A stretch of DNA of 64,000 bases from Deltaproteobacteria bacterium (GCA_021799495.1 JAJZAI010000008.1:1-64000); one strand, 5' to 3'; positions 51,398-61,852 are shown, numbered from the stretch's first letter. Notes: generated by a model from the letters alone, not told the origin. Numbers and translations: made by a program.

Positions 51398-51416
51398 CTG
51401 CCGAGCGTTCGGGAGT

Positions 51417-54071
51417 TCATGCGCCGTGCGTTTCGCGTTCGAGCAAGGTCACGGGAAATCGCGCCAGCAGCGCCGCGACCGGCGTCGTTCCGCCGCAATG
51501 CGTAACGCCGGTCAATACATCGCGCCAGCGTCCGTCCGGCAGCTCGATTTCGGCGCCATCCCATCGATTATCCAGCCTGAGCGGCCAGCGCGGCGCCAGC
51601 GCGAGCGCCGCGCCGCCGCGCATGAAGGCGATCGCGTGGGCGGCGCGTTCGCCGCGCGCGAAAAGCGGCTGGTATGCGCCCGCCGGGCCGAACAATTCCG
51701 GCCGGCTGAGCCGGAGTTCCAAAGCCTTGCGGATCAACCAGATTTTCGGCAGCCCCTCGTCGCAGCGAGCCAGCGCTTCTTCGGCGGTCGCGCGCCGCGC
51801 CGCCTCGAGCAAGCGCCGGCGCGCGCCGTAATCGACGGGGCGCCGATTGTCGGGATCGACCAGCGTCAAATTCCACAGCTCGCAACCTTGATAGAAATCC
51901 GGCACGCCGGGGGCGGTGAGCTTGATCAGCGTTTGCGCGAGGGAATTGATCCGCCCCGGCCAAACCAGCGGCGCGACGAAACGTTCGAGGTCGGCGATAA
52001 ACTCGGCGTTGCCGTAGGCCCCTTCGATAAATCCTTCGAGCGAGCGCTCGTATTCGGGGTTGGGATGGTGCCACGCGGTATGGACCTTGGCTTCGCGCGC
52101 GGCTTTGAGCATGTATTCGCGGGCGCGCTCGAATTCGAGCGGCCATGCGCCGACCATGGTCTGGTAAAAGAGATATTCCGCGTTGGCGTCGGCGAGGCCG
52201 CCGCGCCACCACGGACGGTTCATCTCCGCCCATCCGCGCACGGCGGCCGACCATTGCGCCGGAATTTCGGCGAGCAGCCAGAGCCGGGCGCGCACGTCCT
52301 CGGAACGCTTGGCGTCGTGGGTGGAAGTCGCGAGCATCGCCAGCGGCCAGCGCTCGTGCGCCTCGGCCATCCGGCGATGGAATTCCTCCAAAGCGATCGC
52401 GAACCGGCCGGGGTCGCCGCCGACTTCGTTGAGCGCGACCATCCGGTTGTATCGATAAAAAGCGGTGTCCTCGATCGACTTCGCCATCACCGGGCCGGTG
52501 AACTGCTGCACGCGCATCGCCAGTTCCGTTTCAAGCGGACCGTTCACGCGGAGCGTCAGGATATCGCCCAAAAATTCAAACAGCCGACGATCGATATCAG
52601 GCCGGTCGAGCCGCGCGGCTTCGACCGCGGCATGGATGCGGGCGTGATCGTCCGGATGGAGCGGCGCGCCGGCTCTGACGTAGGTGCGGTACACGTCCAG
52701 ATGAGCGACGAACGCGCACAGCGCTTCGTGAACGTCGTGGCGAGTGTAGTCGCGGCGGCGCGGATGATGTTCGCAGACTTCAAGGAACAGCGCGGTGAGG
52801 CGATTGAGATCGCTGCCCAGCACCTCGCGCATCACGAGGTCTTTCTGCTCCAGCGCGATCCGGCTGAAATCGGCGCGCTCGCCGAGCAAATCGTTGTAGA
52901 GCCGGGTCAGCGGACGTTCGCCGGCCGGATCGATCATCACTGCGCCCAGCAGATTCATGAAATCGTAGCCGGTGGTTCCATCTACCGGCCAGGTTTCGCG
53001 CAATTGTTCGCCGGGCTCGAGGATTTTCTCGACGATGATCCACGCATCCGCGCGCGCCTGGCGCATCCGCGCCAGATAATCCTGCGGGTCGCGCAGGCCG
53101 TCGATATGATCGATGCGCACGCCGTCGATCACGCCGCCCGCGAGCCATCGCAGCACGAGCGCGTGCGTATCCCTGAAGACCCGCTCGTCCTCCATCCGCA
53201 GGCCGACGAGGGTATTGATGTCGAAGAAGCGGCGGTAGCCGAGGTCGCGCGACGCCGCGCGCCAGTGGGCCAGCCGGTAATTCTGCCGTTCGAGCAGCGC
53301 ATGCAGCGCGCCGGGGTCGCGGTTGATGTCCGCGACAGCCTGATCGAGCGCGGGCGCGATGCCTTCGGCCTCGCGAATCAGCCGGGCGAGCTGCGCGCGC
53401 AGCACGTCCTTGTCGCGATGGCGCCGCCGGGTGCTCTCGAAATCGGTCGCGGTGGGCAGCGGCAGCCGGCCGAACGAATCGGCGAGGAACGCCAGCTCGT
53501 CCGAACCGCAGCGCTGCGCGGCCGCCGCGAGGATCGTATCGAGCGAGCGCGGCGCCACCGGGAAGCGATGCTCGTGGTATTTCACGACCAGCTCCGCTCC
53601 GTCGCGCGCCACCTGAATTTCGCCGGAGTCGAGCACTTCGCCGTACTGGTCGCCGAGCACCGGCAACAGCACGGCGTTGCGCAGGCGCATCTCGGGCGTG
53701 TCCCAATCGACGTCGAAGTAGGCGGCGTAATTGCTGGCCGGCCCGTTTTCCAGAACGTCCCACCACCATGGATTGTAAGGACTGACTATCGCCATGTGAT
53801 TGGGAACGATGTCGAGCACCTGGCCCAGCCGATGCGCGCGAAGCGCCGCGCACATCCGGGCGTATCCTTCGGCGCCGCCAAGCTCGGAATTGACGCGGCT
53901 GTGATCGACCACGTCGTATCCGTGGGCGCTGCCGGGCGAAGCCTGCAGCAGGGGCGAACAATAGACGTGGCTGATGCCGAGCTCGGCCAGATAGCCGGCG
54001 AGCCGCGCGGCGTCGTCGAAGGCGAAGCCCCGATGGAATTGCAGGCGATAGGCAGCGCGAGGTTCTACCAT
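51417..54071 (-). CDS. treY: malto-oligosyltrehalose synthase
   Basis: GH13 enzyme of 884 residues that isomerises the reducing end of maltooligosaccharides to a trehalose unit, the first TreYZ step. It opens AAYRLQFHRGFAFDDAARL and has HVYCSPLLQASPGSAHGYDVVDH, VLDIVPNHMAI, the nucleophile DGVRIDHIDGLRDP, the acid IIVEKILEPGEQL, and DGTTGYDF. Size is typical of the bacterial family. It lies between glgB (16 bases) and treZ (19 bases) in the minus-strand run and presumably acts on the glucan that GlgE and GlgB build. Confidence 0.95.
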   Translation of the reverse strand: MVEPRAAYRLQFHRGFAFDDAARLAGYLAELGISHVYCSPLLQASPGSAHGYDVVDHSRVNSELGGAEGYARMCAALRAHRLGQVLDIVPNHMAIVSPYNPWWWDVLENGPASNYAAYFDVDWDTPEMRLRNAVLLPVLGDQYGEVLDSGEIQVARDGAELVVKYHEHRFPVAPRSLDTILAAAAQRCGSDELAFLADSFGRLPLPTATDFESTRRRHRDKDVLRAQLARLIREAEGIAPALDQAVADINRDPGALHALLERQNYRLAHWRAASRDLGYRRFFDINTLVGLRMEDERVFRDTHALVLRWLAGGVIDGVRIDHIDGLRDPQDYLARMRQARADAWIIVEKILEPGEQLRETWPVDGTTGYDFMNLLGAVMIDPAGERPLTRLYNDLLGERADFSRIALEQKDLVMREVLGSDLNRLTALFLEVCEHHPRRRDYTRHDVHEALCAFVAHLDVYRTYVRAGAPLHPDDHARIHAAVEAARLDRPDIDRRLFEFLGDILTLRVNGPLETELAMRVQQFTGPVMAKSIEDTAFYRYNRMVALNEVGGDPGRFAIALEEFHRRMAEAHERWPLAMLATSTHDAKRSEDVRARLWLLAEIPAQWSAAVRGWAEMNRPWWRGGLADANAEYLFYQTMVGAWPLEFERAREYMLKAAREAKVHTAWHHPNPEYERSLEGFIEGAYGNAEFIADLERFVAPLVWPGRINSLAQTLIKLTAPGVPDFYQGCELWNLTLVDPDNRRPVDYGARRRLLEAARRATAEEALARCDEGLPKIWLIRKALELRLSRPELFGPAGAYQPLFARGERAAHAIAFMRGGAALALAPRWPLRLDNRWDGAEIELPDGRWRDVLTGVTHCGGTTPVAALLARFPVTLLERETHGA

Positions 54072-54087
54072 CCGGCATCTTGACGCG

Positions 54088-56304
54088 CTAGTCGCGTGGC
54101 AGCTCGATCCAGAGCGCCGCGAGCGGCGGCAACGTGAGTTCGAGCGAATGATTGAGGCCGTGATGAGGGATCGAGTCAGTCCGCAAAACGCCGCCGTTGC
54201 CGATATTGCTCCCGCCGAAAAATTCCGAATCGGTATTCAGTATTTCGCGGCATTCGCCGGCTGACGGCGCGCCGACGCGATAGCCGCGGCGCACCACCGG
54301 CGCGAAATTGCATACGCAGAGCATTCTGCGTCGGCTCGCCGGCGCGACCCGGATGAATGCGATTACGTTGTCGTCGGCGTTGTCGGCATCGACGAAGTGG
54401 AATCCCTCCGGATCGGCGTCGGCCTCCCAGAGCGCCGGCTCGGCGCGGTAGATGCGATTCAATTCGCGCACCAAGCTTTGCAGCTGGCGATGCTCCGGTT
54501 GTTCGAGCAGATTCCAGTCGAGGCTTTCATCATGGTTCCATTCGCGCCACTGGCCGAACTCGCCGCCCATGAAGAGCATTTTCTTGCCCGGCCGCGCCCA
54601 CATATAGGCGTATAGCGCGCGCAGATTGGCGAACTGCCGCCAGCGATCGCCCGGCATCTTCGAGAGCATCGAGCGCTTGCCGTGCACGACCTCGTCGTGC
54701 GACAGCGGCAGGATGAAGTTTTCGGTCCACGCGTAGAGGAAGCCGAAAGTGACGTCGCGATGATGATAGCGGCGGTAGATCGGATCTTTCGTGAAATAAT
54801 CGAGCGTATCGTGCATCCAGCCCATGTCCCACTTGAAGCCGAAGCCGAGACCGCCCAGATAGGCCGGCCGGCTCACCGCGGGCCAGTCCGTCGATTCTTC
54901 GGCGATCATCATGACGCCCGGATGGTTCGCGTAAACCGTTTCGTTGAGCGCCTTGATGAAATCGATCGCCTCGAGATTCTCGCGCCCGCCATACTCATTG
55001 GGTATCCATTCGCCGTTGCGCCGCGCGTAGTCGAGATAGAGCATCGAGGCGACCGCGTCAACGCGCAGGCCGTCCGCATGGTATTCGCGCAGCCAGTAGA
55101 GCGCGCTCGCGATCAGGAAATTGCGCACCTCGTTGCGCCCGAAGTTGAAAATGTAGGTGTCCCATTCGGGATGGAACCCCTTGCGCGTGTCCAGATGCTC
55201 GTACAGCGCGGTGCCGTCGAAGCGCCCGAGCGCGAACGCGTCGGCGGGAAAATGCGCTGGCACCCAATCGAGAATGACCCCGACGCCGCGCTGGTGAAGA
55301 TGATCGACCAGATACTTGAAATCGTCCGGATCGCCCCACCGCGCGCTGGGCGCGAAATATCCGGTGACCTGATAGCCCCACGAACCGGCGAACGGATGCT
55401 CCATCACGGGCATCAATTCCACGTGCGTGAATCCCATGTCGATCGCGTAATCCGCGAGCATCGGCGCGATTTCGCGATAGGTGAGCTGGCGATGGCCCTC
55501 CTCCGGCACGCGCCGCCATGAACCCAGGTGAACTTCATAGATCGACAGCGGCGATCGGACCGCGTCGCGCCCGGCGCGCGAATCCGTCCACTCGCGATCG
55601 GCAAATTCATAGGAAGACTGATGGACGATCGAAGCCGTCGCCGGTGGAACTTCCGCCGCGAAGGCGAAAGGATCGGCCTTCAGCGTAAGGTTCCCGCTCC
55701 ACGTGCGCAGCTCGAACTTGTAGCGGGCGGCGGGCTCCAATCCGGGAATGAACAGCTCCCACACGCCCGACGATCCCAGCTCGCGCATCATGTGCGTCCG
55801 GCCGTCCCATTCGTTGAAATCGCCGACCACGCTTACGCCGCGGGCGTTCGGCGCCCATACCGCGAAAGCGACGCCGGCGACGCCTTCGAGCGTGAGCGGA
55901 TGCGCGCCGAGTTTCTCAAAAACGCGCTGATGCCGGCCCTCGTTCCACAGATGCAGATCGAGATCGCCGATCGTCGGCAGGAAGGCGTACGGATCGCGCA
56001 CCGTCACGACGTCGCTTTCTGCATACTGAATCCGCAGTTCGTACGGAAAAACCGCGACGCGGTCGGCGATCAGCACTTCGAACAATCCCGTATCGCCGAT
56101 TCTGCCCATGCGCCACGGATGCGCCTCGCCGGCAATCACCGAAACATGCCGCGCGCCCGGACGATAGGCGCGAATCACGACGCCCGCCGGCGTCGGATGC
56201 GCGCCGAGTATCGCGTGCGGGTTCGGATGCCGCAGCGAAAAGAGCCGCTCCAGCTCTTCTTCGGCGATCGCTCCCGCTTCGATCTTTCCAGCTTCAGACC
56301 GCAT
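54088..56304 (-). CDS. glgB: 1,4-alpha-glucan branching enzyme
   Basis: GH13 enzyme of 738 residues that makes alpha-1,6 branches. Two N-terminal CBM48-type domains (residues about 18-110 and 125-225) precede the barrel. Motifs are HVELMPVMEHPFAGSWGYQ, the nucleophile DGLRVDAVASMLYLDYAR, the acid VMMIAEESTDWP, and LPLSHDEVVHGKRSM. In the GlgE pathway it branches the linear chains extended from maltose-1-phosphate. Seven bases after the treS-maltokinase stop, so the transcript is shared. Cytosolic; complete catalytic set. Confidence 0.96.
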   Translation of the reverse strand: MRSEAGKIEAGAIAEEELERLFSLRHPNPHAILGAHPTPAGVVIRAYRPGARHVSVIAGEAHPWRMGRIGDTGLFEVLIADRVAVFPYELRIQYAESDVVTVRDPYAFLPTIGDLDLHLWNEGRHQRVFEKLGAHPLTLEGVAGVAFAVWAPNARGVSVVGDFNEWDGRTHMMRELGSSGVWELFIPGLEPAARYKFELRTWSGNLTLKADPFAFAAEVPPATASIVHQSSYEFADREWTDSRAGRDAVRSPLSIYEVHLGSWRRVPEEGHRQLTYREIAPMLADYAIDMGFTHVELMPVMEHPFAGSWGYQVTGYFAPSARWGDPDDFKYLVDHLHQRGVGVILDWVPAHFPADAFALGRFDGTALYEHLDTRKGFHPEWDTYIFNFGRNEVRNFLIASALYWLREYHADGLRVDAVASMLYLDYARRNGEWIPNEYGGRENLEAIDFIKALNETVYANHPGVMMIAEESTDWPAVSRPAYLGGLGFGFKWDMGWMHDTLDYFTKDPIYRRYHHRDVTFGFLYAWTENFILPLSHDEVVHGKRSMLSKMPGDRWRQFANLRALYAYMWARPGKKMLFMGGEFGQWREWNHDESLDWNLLEQPEHRQLQSLVRELNRIYRAEPALWEADADPEGFHFVDADNADDNVIAFIRVAPASRRRMLCVCNFAPVVRRGYRVGAPSAGECREILNTDSEFFGGSNIGNGGVLRTDSIPHHGLNHSLELTLPPLAALWIELPRD

Positions 56305-56311
56305 CAGCCAA

Positions 56312-59300
56312 TCAAGCTCCGATTATCCGTTCGATCGCACCCAGCGGAATGTCCGTCCAGTCGGGACGATTGTTAAGTTCGTATCCGAGTTCGTAGAGCG
56401 CCTTTTCCAGCACGAAAGCGTCGAGCGTCACGCGCAGTTCGGCCGGATCGGCGGGCAGGAATCGCGCGCCCGCCGCGCGCTCCAGATATGCATGCAGCAA
56501 CGCCCACGAGGCCCAGTTCGACCACATCCGCGCCCACGGCTCCATCGTGGCGAAATCCCGCCTGCCGAACGCGCCCGCGCCGATTCCCTCGATCAGCGCG
56601 CTCGACGCGGCGTAGTCGAACGAGCGCAACATCCCGGCCACGTCGCGAATCGCGAGCCGCTTGCGGCGGCGTTCCTCCAGCGACCGCGCGGGCTCGCCCT
56701 CGAAATCAATGATCATGAAATCGCCGCGAGCCTGCAGGACCTGCCCGAGATGAAGGTCGCCGTGGCCGCGTATCCGCGCGGCCGAGATGCGCAGTCTGAG
56801 AAACGAACTGAAGCGGGCGAGCACGCTCTCGGGATTCGCCGTGAGCCGCCGCAGCCGGCGCGCCGTATCAGGGTTGAGCGCCGCTTCGCGGCCGCGCGCC
56901 AGCCGGTTCGCGAGGCCGGCCGTGTTGCGCATCGACTGATATTCCGAACGCTGCCAGAACGGTGAATAGGGCTCCGGCGCGAACGCGGCGTCGTCTCCGG
57001 AGCCGAGCGCAAGATGCATCTCGGCGACCCGCCGGCCGAGCAATCGCGCGGCGTCCAGATACGCGCCGATCATGCGCGAAACTTCGGCGTCCGGCCCGGC
57101 AGTATCGAGCGGATCGAAGTCCTGGCCCGCCGGAATTTCGCCGCGCGCCGCGGCGCGCTCGAAATATCGCGCCAGCTCGTGCCGCGTGAATTCCCACGCG
57201 TCGCCCTGATTCGGGACGTATCGGTGCATGACGCCGACCGTGCAGGCTCCGCCGCGGAAGTCGCGATATTCGATCCATCCGGCCATGGGCGGCGTATGTC
57301 TGAAATCGCCGCGCCCGGCCAGAAAGCGGCCAACTTCCACTTCGGGGCTGATTCCCGGCTCGGCTTTGCGGTAAAGCTTGAACAGAAACTCTTCGCCGAA
57401 GGCGAGCGAGGAGTTGGTTTGCTCGGCCCTGAGCAGGCGCGCCTCGGGAATCTTCGGCGCGCATCCGGCGAACATTTCCGCCGCCGTGTGCGCGCCCAGC
57501 AGTTCGCCTTTGCGGCCGCGAATCCTGCGCCGCCGCCGCATGAGATCGTAAATCGCGCGCGCGAACGCCGGGTCGGCCGCCGCGTCGAAAACGATCCGCC
57601 GCTCGTCGCGATCGCTCCCGCCAGGCCCGATTTCCGCGATTACCGGCGGCGCCGGACGCGCGCCATTGCGCTCGTAACGGCCGCGCTCCGCCACGCCCAG
57701 CGGAATGACATAGGTTTCAGGCTCGCCGTTCGTGAGTTCCGCCTCCACCAGCGCGAAAAACGCCTCCGGCCGTTCGTCGGTCAGCGGCACGGCTTCGACG
57801 ATTCTGGCGCTCTTCATTCCGCCCGCTTTCGCCCGGAACCATCGGCGCCCGGACATGTAGTTCGGCAACACGCGCTCGAGCCGTTCGCGCTCCTCGCCAA
57901 GCATGAAGCGCTCCCAGCTTTCGCCGATTTCCACCGCCGGCAAATCGTCGCCGGCGGCAAAGCTGGCGGGCTGTCCGCCGGGAGCTTCGAGCGAAAACCA
58001 GTCGAACATATGCGGCCCGAGCGTCAGCAGGTACGGCCGCTCGCCGATCGGCGGAAACCTGGTGCGGCCGAACAATTCGACCGGCGTCATGCCCCTGAAT
58101 CGCGAGAGATCGATTTCGACGTACTGGACGAAACGCGACAGGTTGGCGACCACCAGAATGCGTTCGTCGTTCCACGACCGGATAAAAACCAGCACGCGCG
58201 GATTTTCGGGATTGAGAAAATCGATCGCGCCGCGGCTGAAGGCTTTGTGCTGTTTGCGCAGCGCGATCAACCGGCGCATCCACCAGAGCAGCGAATGGCG
58301 ATTGCGGTCCTGCGCGGCGACGTTGATCGTCTGATAGTGATATTCGTGATCGATTATCACCGGCAGTATCAGCCGCTGCGGATCGGCGGTCGAAAATCCG
58401 GCGTTCAAATCGGCGCTCCACTGCATCGGCGTCCTCACGCCGTCGCGGTCGCCCAGATAGATATTGTCGCCCATTCCGATTTCGTCGCCGTAGTAGATGA
58501 CCGGCGCGCCCGGAAGCGAAAACAACAATCCGTTGACCAGCTCGATCGAGCGCCGATTGTTGCCCAACAGCGGCGCCAGCCGCCGCCTGATTCCCAGATT
58601 GATGCGCATCCGCGCTTCATGGGCGTACGCGCGGAACATATAGTCGCGCTCTTCGGCGCTGACCATTTCCAGCGTCAGTTCGTCGTGATTGCGCAGGAAC
58701 AGCGCCCACTGGCAACTGTCGTCGATCGGCGGCGTTTGCGACCAGATATCGACGATCGGAAACCGGTCTTCCATCCGCACCGCGATGAAGATCCGCGGCA
58801 TCAGCGGAAAATGAAACGCCATGTGGCATTCCTTGCCTTCGGCAAGATAGGTCACTGCGTCCTCAGGCCACTGATTCGCCTCCGCGAGCAGCATCCGATC
58901 CTGATATTTCCGATCGGCGTGCGCGCGCAGCTCGCGCAGGAAGGCGTGGGTTTCCGGCAGGTTCTCGCAATTGGTGTTTTCGCGTTCGAAAAGATACGGA
59001 ACGGCGTCGAGCCGCAGCCCGTCCACGCCCATCCCGAGCCAGAAATCGAGCACGCGGATCACTTCGCGCCGCACCGCGGGATTGTCGAAATTCAGATCCG
59101 GCTGATGCCAGTAAAAGCGATGCCAGTAGTAGGATTTCGCGACCGTGTCCCAGGTCCAGTTCGACGGCTCGAAATCCTGAAAGATGATGCGCGCGTCGCG
59201 GAACTTGTCCGCCGAATCGCTCCAGACGTAATAGTCGCGCAGCCTGTCGCCTTTGGGCGCGCGCCGCGCGCGCTGAAACCACGGATGCTGGTCGGAAGTA

Positions 59301-59632
59301 TGGTTGATGACCAGTTCGGTCACCACGCGCAGGCCGCGCCGATGGGCCTCGCGCAGCAGCACTTTGAAATCCGCCAGCGAGCCGCAATCCGGATGCGTGC
59401 TCATGTAGTCCGAGATGTCGTAGCCGTCGTCGCGCAGCGGCGACGGATAAAACGGCAGCATCCAGATCGTGGTGACGCCGAGATCGACCAGATAGTCGAG
59501 TTTTGCGGCGAGTCCCGCGAAATCTCCTATGCCGTCGCCCGAACTGTCGAAAAACGACCGCACGCGCACTTCATAGAAGATGCCGTCCTTGTACCAGAGC
59601 GGATCGCCCGGCAGAATCGCGCGCTGTTTCAT
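56312..59632 (-). CDS. treS-mak: trehalose synthase fused to maltokinase
   Basis: Protein of 1106 residues. Residues up to about 560 are trehalose synthase (GH13): VINHTSDQHPWF, nucleophile GLRLDAVPYLFER, acid LLAEANQWPED, FLRNHDELTLEM. The rest is maltokinase (Pep2/Mak), with HGDLHLGQVLQARGDFMIIDFEGEPARSLEERRRK (phosphotransfer catalytic loop and metal Asp). The fusion turns trehalose to maltose and then to maltose-1-phosphate, the GlgE substrate. The start MKQRAILPGD at 59632 overlaps the glgE stop by four bases; the longer frame upstream is glgE shadow. Confidence 0.95.
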   Translation of the reverse strand: MKQRAILPGDPLWYKDGIFYEVRVRSFFDSSGDGIGDFAGLAAKLDYLVDLGVTTIWMLPFYPSPLRDDGYDISDYMSTHPDCGSLADFKVLLREAHRRGLRVVTELVINHTSDQHPWFQRARRAPKGDRLRDYYVWSDSADKFRDARIIFQDFEPSNWTWDTVAKSYYWHRFYWHQPDLNFDNPAVRREVIRVLDFWLGMGVDGLRLDAVPYLFERENTNCENLPETHAFLRELRAHADRKYQDRMLLAEANQWPEDAVTYLAEGKECHMAFHFPLMPRIFIAVRMEDRFPIVDIWSQTPPIDDSCQWALFLRNHDELTLEMVSAEERDYMFRAYAHEARMRINLGIRRRLAPLLGNNRRSIELVNGLLFSLPGAPVIYYGDEIGMGDNIYLGDRDGVRTPMQWSADLNAGFSTADPQRLILPVIIDHEYHYQTINVAAQDRNRHSLLWWMRRLIALRKQHKAFSRGAIDFLNPENPRVLVFIRSWNDERILVVANLSRFVQYVEIDLSRFRGMTPVELFGRTRFPPIGERPYLLTLGPHMFDWFSLEAPGGQPASFAAGDDLPAVEIGESWERFMLGEERERLERVLPNYMSGRRWFRAKAGGMKSARIVEAVPLTDERPEAFFALVEAELTNGEPETYVIPLGVAERGRYERNGARPAPPVIAEIGPGGSDRDERRIVFDAAADPAFARAIYDLMRRRRRIRGRKGELLGAHTAAEMFAGCAPKIPEARLLRAEQTNSSLAFGEEFLFKLYRKAEPGISPEVEVGRFLAGRGDFRHTPPMAGWIEYRDFRGGACTVGVMHRYVPNQGDAWEFTRHELARYFERAAARGEIPAGQDFDPLDTAGPDAEVSRMIGAYLDAARLLGRRVAEMHLALGSGDDAAFAPEPYSPFWQRSEYQSMRNTAGLANRLARGREAALNPDTARRLRRLTANPESVLARFSSFLRLRISAARIRGHGDLHLGQVLQARGDFMIIDFEGEPARSLEERRRKRLAIRDVAGMLRSFDYAASSALIEGIGAGAFGRRDFATMEPWARMWSNWASWALLHAYLERAAGARFLPADPAELRVTLDAFVLEKALYELGYELNNRPDWTDIPLGAIERIIGA

Positions 59633-61644
59633 GCCGGCCCATCCAGCCTGAGAATATGCGCCGGCTGCCGATTCGGATCGAGACGCACGTAATTCCGCTC
59701 GCGCCAAACGTACGAGTCGCCGGTGAGCAAATCCGTCACCCGGTAAGGCGTTCCCGGCGCCAGCCCGACGGCCTCGGGCGGCGTCGTCACGGTGCATTCA
59801 TGCCAATTGAACGGATCGAGATTGACGGCGATCAAAAGAGTGCCGCCGCGCTCGCGATCCGATTTGGCGTAGAACAAAATCTGATCGCTGTCGGCCGGCA
59901 GGAACGTCAGGTTATCGAGACGCTGGAGCGCCGGGCTTTCGCGGCGGATACGGTTGAGGCGCGCGACGAATTCCCTGATATTCCCGTCGGCGTCGAAATT
60001 GCGTGGTTTAATCTCGTATTTTTCCGAGTTTCGGTATTCTTCGGTTCCGGGCGCCGCGTCGTTCTCGCACAGTTCGTATCCGCTGTAGATTCCGTAGGAC
60101 GGCGCGAGCGTCGCCGCCAGCACGAGCCGCATCCGAAACGCGGGCCGCCCGCCGGCCTGCAGGATCGGCGTGAGGATGTCGGGCGTGTTCGCGAAGAAAT
60201 TCGGCCGGAAATACTCGCGCATCCCGGTATGCGCGAGTTCCGTCATGTATTCGATGATTTCAGTTTTGGTATTGCGCCAGGTGAAGTAGGTATATGACTG
60301 CGAAAAGCCGCATTTGGCCAAAACCTTCATCATCTTCGGCCGGGTAAAAGCCTCGGCGAGAAAAATCACGTCGGGATGCTCGAGGCGCGCTTCGCCGATC
60401 AGCCACTCCCAGAATCGCACCGGCTTGGTGTGCGGATTATCGACGCGAAAGATTCGCACGCCCCGCCCGATCCAGAAAAACAGCGTGCGGCGCAGTTCGG
60501 CCATCAGGCCCGCCTGATCCTCCGTCGAAAAATCGATCGGATAGATGTCCTGGTACTCCTTCGGCGGATTCTCGGCGTATTTGATCGTGCCGTCGGGCCG
60601 ATGGCGAAACCATCCGGGATGCTCATCGACCCACGGATGGTCAGGCGAGCACTGGACGGCGAAATCCAGCGCGACTTCGAGTCCCTGGCGCGCGGCGGCC
60701 GCGACGAAATGATCGAAATCCGCGACGGTTCCCAGCCCGGCGTCAACCGCGTCATGTCCGCCGTGGCCGTTGCCGATCGCCCATGGGCTGCCCGGATGGT
60801 GCGCCGCGCCGTTTGGAGAATTGTTCGGTCCTTTCCGGTTCGTGATTCCAATCGGATGGATTGGCGGCAGATAGACCACGTCGAACCCGAGGTCCGCGAT
60901 ATAAGGCAAAATGCGCTCGGCCTCGCGCAATGTGGCCGGCCGCGGCGGTTCCGGCGTCTGCGAGCGCGGGAACATCTCATACCAGGCGCCGGAGCGGGCG
61001 CGCGGCCGATCGGCGATCACCTTGAACAGCACGGGATGAAGCGTGCGCTCGAAACGTTCGCCGCAGGCGCTCGCGAGCGACTGTATTCGCTCCGCGGAGA
61101 GCGCCTCGGCCGCCCGGACCAGATCGCCGCGATTGCGCCGCGCAACCTCGCTGGCCGTCGCGGCAAGCCACGAACGATCGGCCGCGCCCGCGCGCTTTGC
61201 GATATCGCAAAGAAGTTCGAGTCCTTCGTCCAGGTCCGCGGCAACCGCCTTTCCGGCGGCCGATTTCTTTTGAAAATCGGCAAGCCAGGTCGCGTACCGA
61301 TCGGTCCAGGCCTCGATCGTGAACACGAAAACGTCGTTCACGTCGAGCGGGAACTCGCCGCGCCAGCGATCGTCGCCGATCGGCGCCATCGGCGCTTCCT
61401 TGAACGACGTTTCGCGCTCGCGGCGCCATTTGACGGCCGCGCGAATCACGTCATGGCCGTCGCGGAAAACGTCAGCTTCAACCACACACGGTTCGCCCGC
61501 GATCCGCTTCGCCGGATAGCGGCCGTTGTCGACCGCGGGCGAGATCGCCTCGATGACATGACGTTCGAGGCGCGGGCGAGCGCGGACCGGCTTGCGCGTC
61601 GAGGCTGCGCGACGGGCATCCGCATGTTTGATGTCTTGCGTCAT
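59629..61644 (-). CDS. glgE: alpha-1,4-glucan:maltose-1-phosphate maltosyltransferase
   Basis: GH13 enzyme of 671 residues that adds maltosyl units from maltose-1-phosphate to glucan ends. The N-terminal domain has VEADVFRDGHDVIRAAVKWR, the barrel has VVYLPPIHPIGITNRKGPNN, the nucleophile lies in IFRVDNPHTKPVRFWEWLI, and the acid in VIFLAEAFTRPKMM. ATG at 61644 (a GTG at 61647 is adjacent). Translationally coupled to treS-mak by a four-base overlap, which makes sense: the fused enzyme supplies its substrate. Known from actinobacteria and some proteobacterial lineages. Confidence 0.95.
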   Translation of the reverse strand: MTQDIKHADARRAASTRKPVRARPRLERHVIEAISPAVDNGRYPAKRIAGEPCVVEADVFRDGHDVIRAAVKWRRERETSFKEAPMAPIGDDRWRGEFPLDVNDVFVFTIEAWTDRYATWLADFQKKSAAGKAVAADLDEGLELLCDIAKRAGAADRSWLAATASEVARRNRGDLVRAAEALSAERIQSLASACGERFERTLHPVLFKVIADRPRARSGAWYEMFPRSQTPEPPRPATLREAERILPYIADLGFDVVYLPPIHPIGITNRKGPNNSPNGAAHHPGSPWAIGNGHGGHDAVDAGLGTVADFDHFVAAAARQGLEVALDFAVQCSPDHPWVDEHPGWFRHRPDGTIKYAENPPKEYQDIYPIDFSTEDQAGLMAELRRTLFFWIGRGVRIFRVDNPHTKPVRFWEWLIGEARLEHPDVIFLAEAFTRPKMMKVLAKCGFSQSYTYFTWRNTKTEIIEYMTELAHTGMREYFRPNFFANTPDILTPILQAGGRPAFRMRLVLAATLAPSYGIYSGYELCENDAAPGTEEYRNSEKYEIKPRNFDADGNIREFVARLNRIRRESPALQRLDNLTFLPADSDQILFYAKSDRERGGTLLIAVNLDPFNWHECTVTTPPEAVGLAPGTPYRVTDLLTGDSYVWRERNYVRLDPNRQPAHILRLDGPA

Positions 61645-61852
61645 CACGAAATGGCCAGCCGGCTACGTCTGCCTTGAAGTCAGGCGCATCATGAATCTTC
61701 GAGAGTGGCTGATGCTCGCCTGCCGTGCGCTATGGGCGCCGGGAATCGAAATTTGAATGACGCGGGGAGCATTCCCGCAGCCTGACCGTTCAGGCTGGAT
61801 CAGATTACCACGCTTTGCGCGATCTCGCGACCCCGGCGCGATTTCGATCGAA
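61645..61852. other. glgX-glgE spacer with two adjacent hairpins
   Basis: This 208-base spacer is the only sizeable gap in the glucan operon. It holds two neighbouring inverted repeats: GCGGG/CCCGC (61762-61766 and 61774-61778) and AGCCTGA/TCAGGCT (61779-61785 and 61790-61796). Neither is followed by a T-tract on the minus strand. Either an attenuating terminator after glgX or an RNA-processing site is possible; no known riboswitch was recognised. Confidence 0.45.

Noticed and set aside
51321..54083. 920-codon plus-strand frame opposite treY
   Set aside because: Mirror of the treY reading frame in high-GC DNA; no motifs, while treY has every GH13 motif.
57014..59692. 892-codon plus-strand frame opposite treS-mak
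   Set aside because: Same effect; Arg/Ala-rich without domains.
61690..61852. Riboswitch (TPP-like) in the glgX-glgE spacer
   Set aside because: Bits such as CCTGA and CTGGAT recall TPP aptamers, but the conserved order and stems are absent on both strands.
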